Positions 1 through 11,508 of a stretch of DNA of 64,000 nucleotides are shown here, one piece after another. The first letter of the stretch is position 1, and each line of letters starts with the position of its first letter. The notes under the pieces are model-generated. The model saw only the letters and a program-made list of their open reading frames with translations, had not been told where the DNA came from and did no database searches. The position numbers and the translations under genes are program-made. This DNA is from Erodium maritimum (lineage: Eukaryota > Streptophyta > Magnoliopsida > Geraniales > Geraniaceae): NCBI GenBank assembly GCA_963921825.1, contig OY997590.1:45277039-45341038 (forward strand), given 5' to 3'.

Positions 1-772
1 GTGACGGTCCGTTGTCTACACTAACGTTGGATTTCGTTATAGGTTGCCAAGATCGTTATCTGGCATTCCTTAGTGTCTGAGGGACAATCGACTTGTTGTG
101 GTTGGTCTTGACTCGATAGTGTTTGAGAAGTAATGTTAGTATGTGGTTCCGACTCTGTTCGACTTGCAGAACGTCCCGGCAGAATACCTGTGCCGACGGA
201 AAGTTTTGGTATAGGATATCTAGACCGTTACCTGAGGTCCTTAAGTGTTTGAGTGTTTTTCGGCGTGGGTTTTACTCGGTTTTTCTTTGAGTTGGTGTGA
301 GACGCTGCACGTTGGATTTGTGAGTTTTTGGGTAAGATGGTTTACACCGCCAAGCTTGGCGTTTGAGTAACTAACGTGATCTAGTGAAGCACGATTAAGT
401 GAAAATCGCGTTGATTCGGGAACGGTTAAAGACCGCGCAGAACCGACGAAAGAGTTACGCAGTTGGACTATGTCGACTCCTTGAGTTACAGTTGGTGATC
501 ACGTGTTTTTGGAGGTGAGCCCGAAGAAGGGACTATTGCGGTTCAACCGCGGCAGAGGCAAGTTGGCCCCACAAATTATCGTACTTTTTGAAACTTTCAG
601 GAAGAACTAGAGTCGTTGCCTCACGGCTTCCACGTGTTCCCAAACCGCGGAAGTACACCGCGGATTCCTCACGTGTGAGTTGTAAGCGGACGTCCCCTGA
701 GATAGGGTCAAGTGGAACGCGTTCGTTTTAAATTTTGAGGACGAAATTCTTTTAGGGGGGGGGGGGGTAGAC
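1..772 (+). pseudogene. Ty3/gypsy integrase C-terminal remnant and 3' internal region
   Basis: Decayed 3' end of the polyprotein of a chromovirus-type Ty3/gypsy element whose main body lies left of the window. Around 480-660 the plus strand reads a typical gypsy integrase tail (VGDHVFLEVSPKKGLLRF, then a GKLAP-like segment), the stretch that follows the DDE core in Tekay/Del elements. No long ORF survives, so it is broken by stops and frameshifts. It ends in a G-rich polypurine tract directly before the 3' LTR. The same amino-acid pattern recurs in reverse at about 54790-54880 in the gypsy element on the right. Whether a chromodomain was present cannot be judged from what remains. Confidence 0.7.
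737..772 (+). promoter_or_regulatory. Polypurine tract of the left gypsy element
   Basis: GAGGACGAAATTCTTTTA followed by a run of G and then TAGAC sits immediately before the TG that opens the LTR. The same arrangement is seen in reverse next to the LTR at 54391. It would prime plus-strand DNA synthesis. The G run is unusually long (13). Confidence 0.7.
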
Positions 773-2539
773 TGTAAAACCCCACTCTTTCATTAGGGTA
801 ATTTTTTTAAGATGCGAAACGTGAGAGTGGGAAATTGCAACAAGAGAGTTTAAAAAAAAGGAGAAAGAGGTGAAACTTGGACTGGATCGGGATTGGGCCA
901 GCTCGGGCTCAATCAGACTCACGCGCACGACCCAAAGGCCCGGTTAACTAACCCTAGGGCGACGACTCATCTCCCATTTTGGACGCACGCTAACCGAGAC
1001 GTCCTCGAGCTCTCTCTCCTTTCTCTCTACGAACAGAGCTCGGGCTTCGTCGCCGTTCATCTTTCTCCGACCTCCCTCGTTGTCGTCGTCGTCCTCCTTC
1101 AGCACCTTATCCTTCTCCACTTTTTACTTCACCCTCACCTCCTTCTCCGTCCACAAGTCGAGCTCGCACTACATCGAACTGACGTCGGAGACGTTATCCC
1201 TTGGGTTCGTCCTCTCCGACCTGAATCGAGCCCTCTTATGCTTATTTCCTTCCTCCCCGACCTCGTAGCGACCGGATCCCCTCAGTCCCGTGCTCGACTC
1301 GAGCGTTTCCAGACAGAATCGTTGTCGACGATATCACAAACCCTAGATCTGGACGGAACTCGATACTTGACGCCGTGCCTGACATCCTCGAGCTCGTCCA
1401 GCCACGGCCTGAACCCCACCGCTCCTTCCCGAGCTTCGCCGGCACTCCTTGCTGGTTCTGGCATCGTCGCGACCGGAGACGGTGGCCGGAACGCATGGAC
1501 TTCGCCGGAGCGTCCTTCGAACGGTCACTAACCAGTACCTGAAGTTTGGGCCCGAGTTAGTGGGCCTGGACATGCGAGACGGGCCTAGATCATGACAGTA
1601 TTTTGGGCCAAAGGACAAACCCTCGGGCCTTCGGACTTTGGGCCTTCGGAAAAGGCTGGTCTCGGGCCGGACCTTAGGCCGGGTTTGGGGCTGGGTCCGG
1701 GCCAGAACCGGGTCCTGGGTTCTGGATCCGGGTTGGATCCGAATCCGGGTCGGGTTTGGGCTCGGGTCCGGGTCAACCCGACTTTAAAGAAAAATTATTT
1801 TAAAAATCAGGTTAATTAATTATTTAATTATTTTAAATTGGGAAATATGAGAGGACATTTGGACAAATACCGGTTCTGATTGAACCCTTTTACCTGTTTA
1901 ACCTAGACTGGACTTCGCTCGGGAATTGGGACTTCGCCCGAGAAGACGAAGATCACTCCAGAACCCGTGTGAAGAACGGAGGAGAGGCAAATCGACTTTT
2001 CAGCAGAGTATTTAGAGGAAGACCACAAGGTAGGGAAAGTCCTAACTACTCGAGTATTGCATTACTAGTATGCCTATTAGGTTAATAAAATCGGAAAGGT
2101 CCTAGAATTGCATATAGGATGCGAATAACTAGAATAAATGTCGTTCAATTACTAATAAACGAATGTGTCTAGTAAGAAGGCTTAGGATGTGAAATCACTA
2201 GCATAGCTCGCTTTCAATATTTGGGATTTGATTTATTGGTAGAGAGGCCGTGATGAGCCCTCGGTTTAGTTGTGTGTTTAGCATCACATGCTTGTTTGCT
2301 AGTCATTAGGATTATCAAGAGTCTAACGAAACTAGATCGAACGCATGCTTGAATGTTTGAATGTTGAACTTGAACACTTGAATCATTGGTCGATTGATTG
2401 AATGTTTAAATGATTGAATGGTTGATCGAGTATGACTGGTTGTGCCAAGAAGGCACGATCAGGTGATCGATTGACCGGTGGAGAGCAAGTGGTAAGTGTA
2501 ATTATGGGTATGAATCCCGCGTGGTATGCATTGATGAAC

Positions 2540-3145
2540 GTGAGTATTTCTATGATTGGTTATGGACCCTGCGGGGCATTGTTGAGTGATCCCGCGGGAT
2601 ATTGATTGTGGACCCTGCGAGGCATTGTTTGGTAGATCCTGCGGGATATTGTTTGGTAGACCCTGTGGGGTATCGTTTGGCAGATCCTGCAGGATAACGG
2701 TTAGGGACCCTGCGGGGCATCGGTTATTGATCCTACGGGATAACGGATAGGGACCATGCGGGGCATCGGTTATTGATCCTGCGGGATAATGGTTAAGGAC
2801 CCTGCGGGGCATCGGTTATTGATCCTGCGGGATAACGGTTAGGGACCCTGCGGGGCATCAGTTATTGATCCTGCGGGATAATAGTTAAGGAGCATGCGGG
2901 GCATCGGTTATTGATCCTGCGGGATAACGGTTAGGGACCCTGCGAGGCATCGGTTATTGAGCCTGCGGGCAACGATTATGGACCCTGCGGGGCATTGGTT
3001 ATTGGGCCTGAAGGCAACGGTTATGGACCCTGCGGGGCATTGGTTATCGAGCCTGCAGGCAATGGTTACGGACCCTGCGGGGCATTGATTATCGGACCCT
3101 GCGTGGCATTGGACACTGGACCCTGCGGGGCAGTTGGATGGTTTA
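2540..3145 (+). repeat. Tandem array, about 46-bp unit, in gypsy LTR
   Basis: Alternating GACCCTGCGGGGCAT(C/T)GGTTATT and GATCCTGCGGGATAACGGTTAG half-units repeat about a dozen times with point changes. The LTR at 51381-54391 holds a related but shorter array (about 52240-52420, in reverse orientation), so the array belongs to the LTR family and has changed copy number. Confidence 0.85.
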
Positions 3146-3220
3146 CCCTGCGGGGATTGATTTCTTGATTATTTCACCCGAGCGTATGCGTCCTACGGGA
3201 GTATTACCTTGGTTCCCTAT

Positions 3221-3614
3221 GACATATGGTCCTTTGGAGACGTTCCCGAGAATCCCGATGATATGCGTCCTCCTGGGGATGTTTCCGGCATTCTCGACGT
3301 TATACGTCTCTGCGACGTTATGCGTCTCCTCTGGACCGAGGGAAAATCTGATATGACACAGAGAGTATTGTGAATCGGAGGGTGGCGACTATATGTCCCA
3401 CGGCATTATTCTACTTGTCCCGATGACATATGGTCCTTTGGATACGTTTCCGAGAATCCCGGTGATATGCGTCCTCCTAGGGATGTTTCCGGCATTCTCG
3501 ATGTTATACGTCTTTGCGACGTTATGCGTGTCCTCTAGACCGAGGGAAAATCCGACATGACACAACGAGTATTGTGGATCGGAGGGTGGCGACTTCATGT
3601 CCCACGACATTACT
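3221..3614 (+). repeat. 204-bp tandem duplication in gypsy LTR
   Basis: The block beginning GACATATGGTCCTTTGGA at 3221 recurs at 3425 with about 10 percent divergence and includes the shared phrases ATGCGTCCTCCT and GAATCGGAGGGTGGCGACT (variant GGATCGGAGG in copy two). It lies next to the 46-bp array. Confidence 0.85.
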
Positions 3615-4104
3615 TGAACGTTCGATCTTCTATTGAGTATTTAAGAAATGCATTGATTCTCTTATTTTCCTACGATCATTATTGACTCTTTGAAATTGTT
3701 AAACACTCGGTTTGCCTCCGTATTTCATCATCGGTTTGGTTTCTCGTTTTATTAAGATTTGAATGAACTTGTGGACTCATGTTTATTAAACTAAAAGGGT
3801 GACCTGATTATGCATTTTCCTTACTGAGCGTAAGCTCACCCCTCCTGTCTTTGTGGTGTTTCAGGTGTTGAGCGGGAGCAATATTAGCCGGACTCTCGGA
3901 GCTTGGTAGCTTGAGGGTTTAGCTAGTTTTAGAGACGTGTACCCTTTTATGTTGGATATTGTGTTTTACCGTTTGAGCTGTGACTCTTTACATTTTGAAG
4001 GATTTATATCATTTGGAAACTTTATTTTGTTTCATTATTTTTGTTTTAGTGGAAATCTTTAGTCACGTCTCGAGTCTGGGCAAAACCGGATTTGGGGCGT
4101 GACA

Positions 4105-4342
4105 GTTCGGATATCTTAACTCGACTTAGATTGATTTTTTTTGCCTGAAACACATGTTGGTCCCTCGACAGGAACCCTTCGGAGAAGGAAAGGAGTACGC
4201 TATATAGTCGAGCAGGTATCTAAAAAAGAAGGAATATGATCGAGTTGTGTCAGATCCTGGTAGGACGAAGTTACCAAATTACCATTTTGTTGATTTTTTG
4301 TATTTATTTTTTGGATAATTAAACTGGAAATTCATAGGTAGG
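4105..4342. other. Unassigned spacer between gypsy LTR and copia A
   Basis: About 240 bp of ordinary AT-rich sequence with no ORF or repeat that I recognise. It ends with GTAGG (4338-4342), the left target-site duplication of copia A. It is probably the older DNA into which both elements inserted. Confidence 0.5.
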
Positions 4343-5521
4343 TAAAGGTAATATCTTTTTCCTTGATCTCTCCTCATTATAATGGTCGATTATATACCCA
4401 TATATCTACGTAATCTAAGGCTATAACTACCTGATTACAATCTATAATTAAGGATACAAATCACTTTACATAATTACATATAATAAAGGATTACAACGGC
4501 TATCAATTATAATTATCAAGGTTATATACTTTTTGGTACCCAAATGTTTCGTCCACGAACGATTTGTACCCTTGTGTTTCAAATGACCAATTTGGTACCC
4601 TTTTGATTTGTCGACGGACGAAATTGGCATACTCCATTAGACAACTAACGGAATATTCCTCTAAGTTAGTCATGTGCAGTTAAGTGGGGTGTGAAAAGAC
4701 GATTTTACCCTGTCTTATTTTAAGCTTATAAATTTGATAGACAAAACTACCATTATACCCTTAGTTATAATACAATAAATAAATAAATAATTTTAAAAAA
4801 TTAAAATTTTAAAAAATAAATAAAAAATTAAACTAAAAAATTTAAAACTTAAAAAATAAAAAATTACAAATATTAAAACATTTAAAAATAAAAAAATGAG
4901 AAAAATAAAAAATTAATAAATTAATAATAAATTAAAAAATTTCAAATTTCAAATTTTAAAATTTTAAAAATTAAAATTTTTAAAAATTAAAAAATAAGTA
5001 AAAAATAAATAAATAATAAATAAATAGATTAATTGTATAAGAAAAATTAAAATTAAAAAAATTATAAATTATTAATTATAAACTATTCAGAAAATTCAAA
5101 AATAATTATAAATTATTTCAGAAAATAATAAATAATAAATTCGAAAAATAGACTAAAAATAAAAGTTTTATAAAAAAATTAATTCAATAAAATAAAATTA
5201 ATTTATTTATTTTTATGAAAAAAAACTTATTAAAAAATATGTTTAAATATAAAGTTAAAAGTCAAAATTCAATATAAGGGTAAAATGGTCATTTTACATT
5301 AAAGTCAAAAGTCAACTGAATCAATATAAGGGTAAAATGGTCATTCCACATTATTTTGTTAGTTTTTTAACCCCATTAACTCAAATCGTTCGTGGACAGA
5401 ACATTAGGGTACCAAATTGGAATAAAAATTCATAACGGTACCAAATCATACGTGGACGAATCATTTGTGTACCAAAAAGTATATAACTCTAATTATCAAG
5501 ATATTTAAATATATTCTATTA
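4343..5521 (-). repeat. Copia A 3' LTR, interrupted by a TIR element
   Basis: LTR sequence occupies 4343-4520 and 5501-5521 (about 199 bp once the insert and one TSD copy are removed). It aligns with the 5' LTR at 29086-29326, sharing for example ATATCTTTTTCCTTGATCTC and ATATACCCATATATCTAC. The polypurine tract (coding strand GTGGGAGTA) lies just outside at 5522-5530. Confidence 0.88.
4521..5489. mobile_element. Non-autonomous TIR DNA transposon (Mutator-like candidate)
   Basis: About 970 bp bounded by inverted ends: GTTATATACTTTTTGGTAC on the left and its near-complement GTACCAAAAAGTATATAAC on the right. The match continues as an imperfect inverted repeat (CGTCCACGAACG-type motifs) and is flanked by the 11-bp direct repeat TAATTATCAAG (4510-4520 and 5490-5500). 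A TSD of 9-11 bp is characteristic of Mutator-like elements, hence the class guess. The interior (4740-5250) is extremely AT-rich with no ORF, so it must depend on a transposase elsewhere. Confidence 0.7.
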
Positions 5522-6766
5522 TACTCCCACAGTCGAAGCAGGAGGTTTGCGTACGCTGAGACTGTCTCGGAAATCTTCAAATAAAAGCAAAGGAAGACCC
5601 TTTGTAAAAATGTCGACAATCTGGTAGCGGGACGGGACATGTAAAACACGAACGTGTCCTTTTGCAACTTTTTCCCAGACAAAGTGAATATCCATTTCAA
5701 TATGTTTAGTGTGTTGATGTTGAACGAGATTGCCCGATAAATATATTGCACTAACATTATCGCAATAAACCATTGTAGACTTCTGAATTGGACAATGGAG
5801 CTATAATAGTAGGTTTCGTAACCAACATGAATCAGAAACAACATTTGAAACACCTCTATATTCGGCCTCCGCACTTGATCGTGAGAGAGTTGGTTGGCAT
5901 TTTGCCGACCAAGAGATCAAGTTATCACCAAGAAACACACAATAGCCGGATGTGGACCGTTTGGTATCCGGACACCCACCCCAATTTGCATCTGTATAAG
6001 AAATTATGGTGGACGATGGAGAGGGATATAGATGCAAACCATGATCAGTGTACCCTGAATGTATCGTATAATGCGTTTGAGTGCATGCATATGTACCTCC
6101 CGGGGGTCATGCATAAAAAAACATACTTGTTGCACGGCATATGTGATGTCGGGTCTTGTGAAAGTGAGGTATTGTAGAGCCCCAGTAAGACTCCGATAAA
6201 GAGATGGGTCCTCATATGAAGTGCTAGAATTAGCACTTAGCTTTGGTTTAGTGTCCACCGGAGTGAGAGAGGGCTTACATGAGAACATGACCGCTCGTTC
6301 AACGATCTCATCAGCATATTTTCATTGAGATAAGAACAATCCATCGATATGACGAGTTACCGCAATGCCCAAGAAGTAACTCAAAGGGCCTAAGTCTTTC
6401 ATAGCAAATTCTGAGCTAAGAACTGCAATGATTGACTGACGAAGAGAATAAGAGGAAGCAACTAATATAATATCATCAACATATAGAAGAATGTAATCCA
6501 TAGCAGTACCGTTGCGGAAAATGAAAAGAGAATAATCTGATGTGCTATGAGTGAACCCAATAGTGGATAAATAATCTGCAAACCGCTTGTACCATGCTCG
6601 AGGAGCTTGCTTGAGCCCATACAGAGATTTCTTCAATAAGCAGACATGAGAGGGACGATCAGGATCCTTAAAGCCCAGAGGTTGATGCATGTACACAGTT
6701 TCTTTGAGTTCCCCATGTAAAAAAGCATTTTTCACATCAAGTTGGCGAATATGCCATGATTTGGAG
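5522..6766 (-). pseudogene. Copia A pol, C-terminal half: RT palm and RNase H
   Basis: Reads right to left. From 6766 the frame gives [18 protein letters not shown], the copia RT core, then [16 protein letters not shown] and the catalytic YVDD in [11 protein letters not shown] (about 6490). A frame break near 6320 leads to LTGALQYLTFTRPDITYAV (6288-6004). The RNase H region follows with YTDANWGGCPDTKRSTSGYC and SSAEAEYR (6037-5801), then VYCDNVSAIYL and HTKHIEMDIHFVWEKV (5773-5519). The order and motifs are those of plant copia Pol. Several frame changes and stops make it non-functional. Its upstream continuation lies beyond the nested insertion at 26037. Confidence 0.9.
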
Positions 6767-7341
6767 TGTCACGCCCCTATTTCAGTAAACCGAACTCGGG
6801 ACGCGAACATTTAAAACATAAAACACTTGAAACCTGTTTGAATACATACTTTGAAATTTACCATTTAGTTATCAAAATAATAGTATTTACAATACAAAAA
6901 AATGTCCCAACAAGTGGACAAGGTACAGTATCCGTCACTAGACTCAACAAAATAAAGACCAGACTACGCTCCTAGCTCCACAAGCTTCAAGAGCTAACCT
7001 AGTCCGTCCGGTGATCAGTACCTGTAGGAAAAGCAGCTAGGGGTGAGCGTTCGCTCACCACCACGGATAACAGACTGACTATGGCATAATTAGTAGATAA
7101 AGCCAGTAACACCAAAACCAAACCCAAAACCGGGAACATGATTTCCAATTCGAGTAACTCAACTGACATACCACCTGATACTTCCTCAACAGACCCAACA
7201 CTCGATAACGTAACGTAGACCCGACACAACTATTGACGACCTCCTCCAAGGACACGTCAGAAAGACTACACAACGCCAAACAAGATCACAAAGGATCGCA
7301 CACCAGCTGCTCAGTAACCAATCTCAATCAGCTCAAGGATC

Positions 7342-7690
7342 GACCTATCGCAATTCCTCGACACGAAGTCGGATCATGCTGTCGACCTATCGCAATTCAT
7401 CGACACCAAGTCGGATCAGGCTGTCGACCTATCGCAATTCATCGACACTAAGTCAGATCAGGCTGTCGACCTATCACAATTCATCGACACTAAGTCGGAT
7501 CAGGCTGTTGACCTATCGCAATTCATCGACACTAAGTCGGATCAGGCTGTCGACCTATCGCAATTCATCGACACCAAGTCAGATCAGGCTGTCGACCTAT
7601 CGCAATTCATCGACACCAAGTCAGATCAGGCTGTCGACCTATCGCAATTCATCGACACCAAGTCGGATCAGGCTGTCGACCTTTCGAACT
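7342..7690 (-). repeat. 42-bp tandem array, eight copies, in solo LTR B
   Basis: The unit beginning GACCTATCGCAATTCATCGA recurs exactly every 42 bp from 7342 to 7677 with few substitutions, then a partial copy. An ORF across it only reflects the 42-bp (14-codon) period. A looser repeat of about 58 bp (ACTCAAGACACNNCAACGGTC-type) follows at 7735-7990. Confidence 0.9.
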
Positions 7691-8009
7691 CACAACTTCA
7701 GGTAACCACAATCACAATCACAGGCAAGTTCAACACACAGGCACTCAAGGCCACTCAAGACACCTCAACAGTCAAGACTCGGGTTCAACAACCCCACGGG
7801 CACTCACGGCCACTCAAGACACACCGACGGTCAAGACTCGGGCTCAACAACCCCACGGGCACTCAAGACCACTCAAGACACACCAACGGTCAAGACTCGG
7901 GTTCAACAACCCCACGACACTCACGGCCACCCCAAAACACCAACAGTAAAACACGGGCACTCACGGCCACCCAAGACACCAATTTAAATAACACGGGCTC
8001 TCATGGCCA

Positions 8010-9807
8010 TGTTAGTCTTAGTGCCCGTAGTTCAATCATAAATGTCCAAATGTATATACCATCATTAGCAATAAGATTAAAGCGGCTTTCTATTACTTAT
8101 GTGTTGGAGTAATATATCGATGTGATTTCTGATCTATGCCCACCATGCGAATAGAACCATAGATCGAGATGGATCACACTCGATGGGTCCCTAGTCAATA
8201 AAGCTTCACTAGAAGCGACTAGTATGAAAGATGGCTCTTCATGGCTTACGTTCTGTTAGTCATTGGAATGGGATTCCGGAGTCTGATCATAGATATCATG
8301 TGGGACATGATATTGGACGACCCGCCCTGAATATGTGCCATAGATTGAGTCATTAACATATTCAGTGTCGTAGCTTGTCATGTATCCTTAGACCAAGGAG
8401 TCTTTGTGATCACTATGCAGTCAACAACTAAGTTTGACCTGAGCCTAACGTTGTCCGTAACAGGGCTTCCATAACGGCCAGGATTGGCTTGGGGACGGGT
8501 TGCATGAGTGACACGAAAGACGGCTAAGGGATTTATCCCTCATACTGAGGTATGGGAAAGATATCGGTTCTCGGCCGCTTGATCGAGAGTGACTGAAAGA
8601 ATAGCATGGCCATGCACATGATACTAGGTATCATATATTCAGTCATCTCACATATCAAGGAACAGTGATTGAGAATAATAAGGATGACGGCTCTATGCCT
8701 TATCTCAATCAGGATATCGGAGATAAAAGGATAATGACAGGGAGGACGGAAAGGTTAGAATCGATTGGTTCGATTCGCTATGTAGTGTCAGGCAATACTA
8801 AAGTTTCGTTAGTTGCCACTTATATAGGATCAAGTAAAATGGGATTTTACGTTGATCTATCGACATGCATAGACCTAAGGGTCACACCGAAGGATGAAAC
8901 TCATTGGCCATTCTCCATAAATGTGTCAATGAGTTTCATCCTTCGGTGTGACCCTTAGGTCTATGCATGTCGATAGATCAACGTAAAATCCCATTTTACT
9001 TGATCCTATATAAGTGGCAACTAACGAAACTTTAGTATTGCCTGACACTACATAGCGAATCGAACCAATCGATTCTAACCTTTCCGTCCTCCCTGTCATT
9101 ATCCTTTTATCTCCGATATCCTGATTGAGATAAGGCATAGAGCCGTCATCCTTATTATTCTCAATCACTGTTCCTTGATATGTGAGATGACTGAATATAT
9201 GATACCTAGTATCATGTGCATGGCCATGCTATTCTTTCAGTCACTCTCGATCAAGCGGCCGAGAACCGATATCTTTCCCATACCTCAGTATGAGGGATAA
9301 ATCCCTTAGCCGTCTTTCGTGTCACTCATGCAACCCGTCCCCAAGCCAATCCTGGCCGTTATGGAAGCCCTGTTACGGACAACGTTAGGCTCAGGTCAAA
9401 CTTAGTTGTTGACTGCATAGTGATCACAAAGACTCCTTGGTCTAAGGATACATGACAAGCTACGACACTGAATATGTTAATGACTCAATCTATGGCACAT
9501 ATTCAGGGCGGGTCGTCCAATATCATGTCCCACATGATATCTATGATCAGACTCCGGAATCCCATTCCAATGACTAACAGAACGTAAGCCATGAAGAGCC
9601 ATCTTTCATACTAGTCGCTTCTAGTGAAGCTTTATTGACTAGGGACCCATCGAGTGTGATCCATCTCGATCTATGGTTCTATTCGCATGGTGGGCATAGA
9701 TCAGAAATCACATCGATATATTACTCCAACACATAAGTAATAGAAAGCCGCTTTAATCTTATTGCTAATGATGGTATATACATTTGGACATTTATGATTG
9801 AACTACG
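8010..9807. repeat. LTR palindrome, 897-bp arms, 20-bp spacer
   Basis: Arm one is 8010-8906. Arm two, its reverse complement, is 8927-9807 and resumes for 16 bp at 18273-18288 after the C2 insertion; 881 + 16 = 897, so no indel separates the arms. Every stretch I compared matches. The 20-bp spacer (8907-8926) is the reverse complement of the LTR bases that follow arm one in a normal copy, so the two breakpoints were 20 bp apart in the two LTRs. Identical small ORFs on opposite strands (8665-8958 and 8926-9168) are a by-product. Confidence 0.93.
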
Positions 9808-11495
9808 TGTTAGTCTTAGTGCCCGTAGTTCAATCCTAAATGTCCAAATGTATATATCATCGTTAGCAATAAAATTAAAGCGGCTTTATATTACTTATGT
9901 GTTGGAGTAATATATCGATGTGTGCTCTGATCTATGCCCACCATGCGAATAGAACCATAGATCGAGATAGATCACACTCGATGGGTCCCTAGTCAACAAA
10001 GCTTCACTAGAAGCGACTAGTATGAAAGATGGCTCTTTATGGCTTACGTTCTGTTAGTCATTGGAATGGGATTCCGGAGTCTGATCATAGATATCATGTG
10101 GGACATGATATTGGACGACCCACCCTGAATATGTGCCATAGATTAAGTCATGAACATATTCAGTGTTGTAGCTTGTCATGTATCCTTAGACCAAGGAGTC
10201 TTTGTGATCGCTATGTAGTCAACAACTGAGTTTGACCTGAGCCTAACGTTGTCCGTAACAGGGCTTCCATAACGGCCAGGATTGGCTTGGGGACGGGCTA
10301 CATGAGTGACACGAAAGACGGCTAAGGGATTTATCCCTCATACTAAGGTATGGGAAAGATATCGGTTCTCGGCCACTTGATCGAGAGTGACTGGAAGAAT
10401 AGCATGGCCATGCACATGATACTGGGTATCATATCTTCAGTCATCTCACATATCAAGGAACGGTGATTGAGAATAATAAGGATGACGGCTCTATGCCTTA
10501 TCTCAATCAGGATATCGGAGATAAAAGGATAATGACAGGGACGACGGAAAGGTTAGAATCGACAGGGTCGATTCGCTATGCAGTGTCAGGCAATACTAAA
10601 GTCTCGTTAGTTGCCACTTAAATAGGATCAAGTAAAATGGGATTTTACGTTGATCTATTGACATGCATAAACCTAAGGGTCACACCGGAGGATGAAACTC
10701 ATTGACACATTTATGGAGAATGGCCAAAAGGGAGTTGTCTCGGGACATGACCAAAACTGGGTTTTGGGTCATGTGCCCGTACGTGAATAGGACTTTACGG
10801 ATCGAGACAAGGCTTGGAGTCTTGGGATTGATCGCGTCGGATAATGTTGGACATTTCCGGTATGGAAGGCTTGGAGGCGATGAGCGAATCACGGGACCTC
10901 GTTAGAAATGGCCACGGGCCATGTTCCAAGAGGCCCATGAAAGGCCCATGCAACCAAGGCCCATAGAACTAATTAATCAAGTCTTGATTAATTAGTACTA
11001 AGTAAGCAAGACAAGGATTAAGGTGTTGGTGATTCACCACCTAACCCAATCTTGTCTTGCCATACTTTGTCCTATTTACACCTTACTTGACACCATACTT
11101 GTCCCATGCCTTTAGTTGGACAAGTATGGGTTTTGTTATGTTTAATTCATCTTTTTTCAACATAACAAACACAAGACAAGAATAGGAAACACATTTTCTC
11201 TCCCTCTTCCATGGCCATTTCGGGTTTGGCTAGTTTCCACCTCCATGTTTGTGTTCTTGAGTCCTCAAAGAGAAGAACTACGTGGCTTTGATTCCCATGT
11301 GGATACGTAGGCGTCTTGGAGACTCAAGCCAATCATTCGTTACCCGGTGTTCTTGTTTTGGTAAGAACTAGTGCTGAATTTTTCTCTTGTGAATCCATTC
11401 TTTGTTAGTTGTTTCATGGTTTTAATCGTCTCTTGGTTTTCCTTGATTTTCCGCTGCGAGTTGGTTCATCTCCAACCCTACCTCGAGACCCAACA
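9808..11495 (+). repeat. Copia C2 5' LTR
   Basis: Begins TGTTAGTCTTAGTGCCCGTA and ends CTCGAGACCCAACA. Same length as the 3' LTR, with identical small ORFs at the constant offset of 6772 bp (10029/16801, 10680/17452, 10702/17474). It should contain the element's promoter, but I cannot point to a convincing TATA box. Confidence 0.95.
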
Positions 11496-11496
11496 G

Positions 11497-11508
11497 TGGT
11501 ATCAGAGC
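11497..11508 (+). promoter_or_regulatory. Primer-binding site, tRNA-iMet, copia C2
   Basis: TGGTATCAGAGC, the complement of the 3' end of plant initiator tRNA-Met, begins 1 bp after the 5' LTR. It primes minus-strand DNA synthesis. Confidence 0.95.

Larger units (their letters stand above)
773..4104 (+). mobile_element. 3' LTR of a Ty3/gypsy (Tekay-like) element, 3.3 kb
   Basis: The LTR opens TGTAAAACCCC after the polypurine tract and closes with GGGGCGTGACA. The closing 60 bp (sequence around CAAAACCGGATTTGGGGCGTGACA) is the reverse complement of the LTR starts at 51381 and 60492, so this is the same family in opposite orientation. Long LTRs of about 3 kb are usual for the Tekay/Del lineage. 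It includes a GGGCC/CGGGTCCGGGT-rich block (1585-1780), a 46-bp tandem array (about 2540-3145) and a 204-bp duplication (3221-3614). Small ORFs inside, such as 893-1531, show no family motif and are read as chance. The left LTR is outside the window, so no TSD can be tested. Confidence 0.85.

Noticed and set aside
893..1531. 212-codon ORF in the left LTR
   Set aside because: Low-complexity Leu/Ser/Val tract inside an LTR, no motif, overlapping ORFs on the other strand.
5461..5874. 137-codon ORF across the copia A LTR edge
   Set aside because: It crosses the LTR boundary and overlaps the RNase H remnant in another frame.
8665..9168. Two opposite ORFs encoding nearly the same 80-97 residues
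   Set aside because: A direct result of the LTR palindrome, not a duplicated gene.
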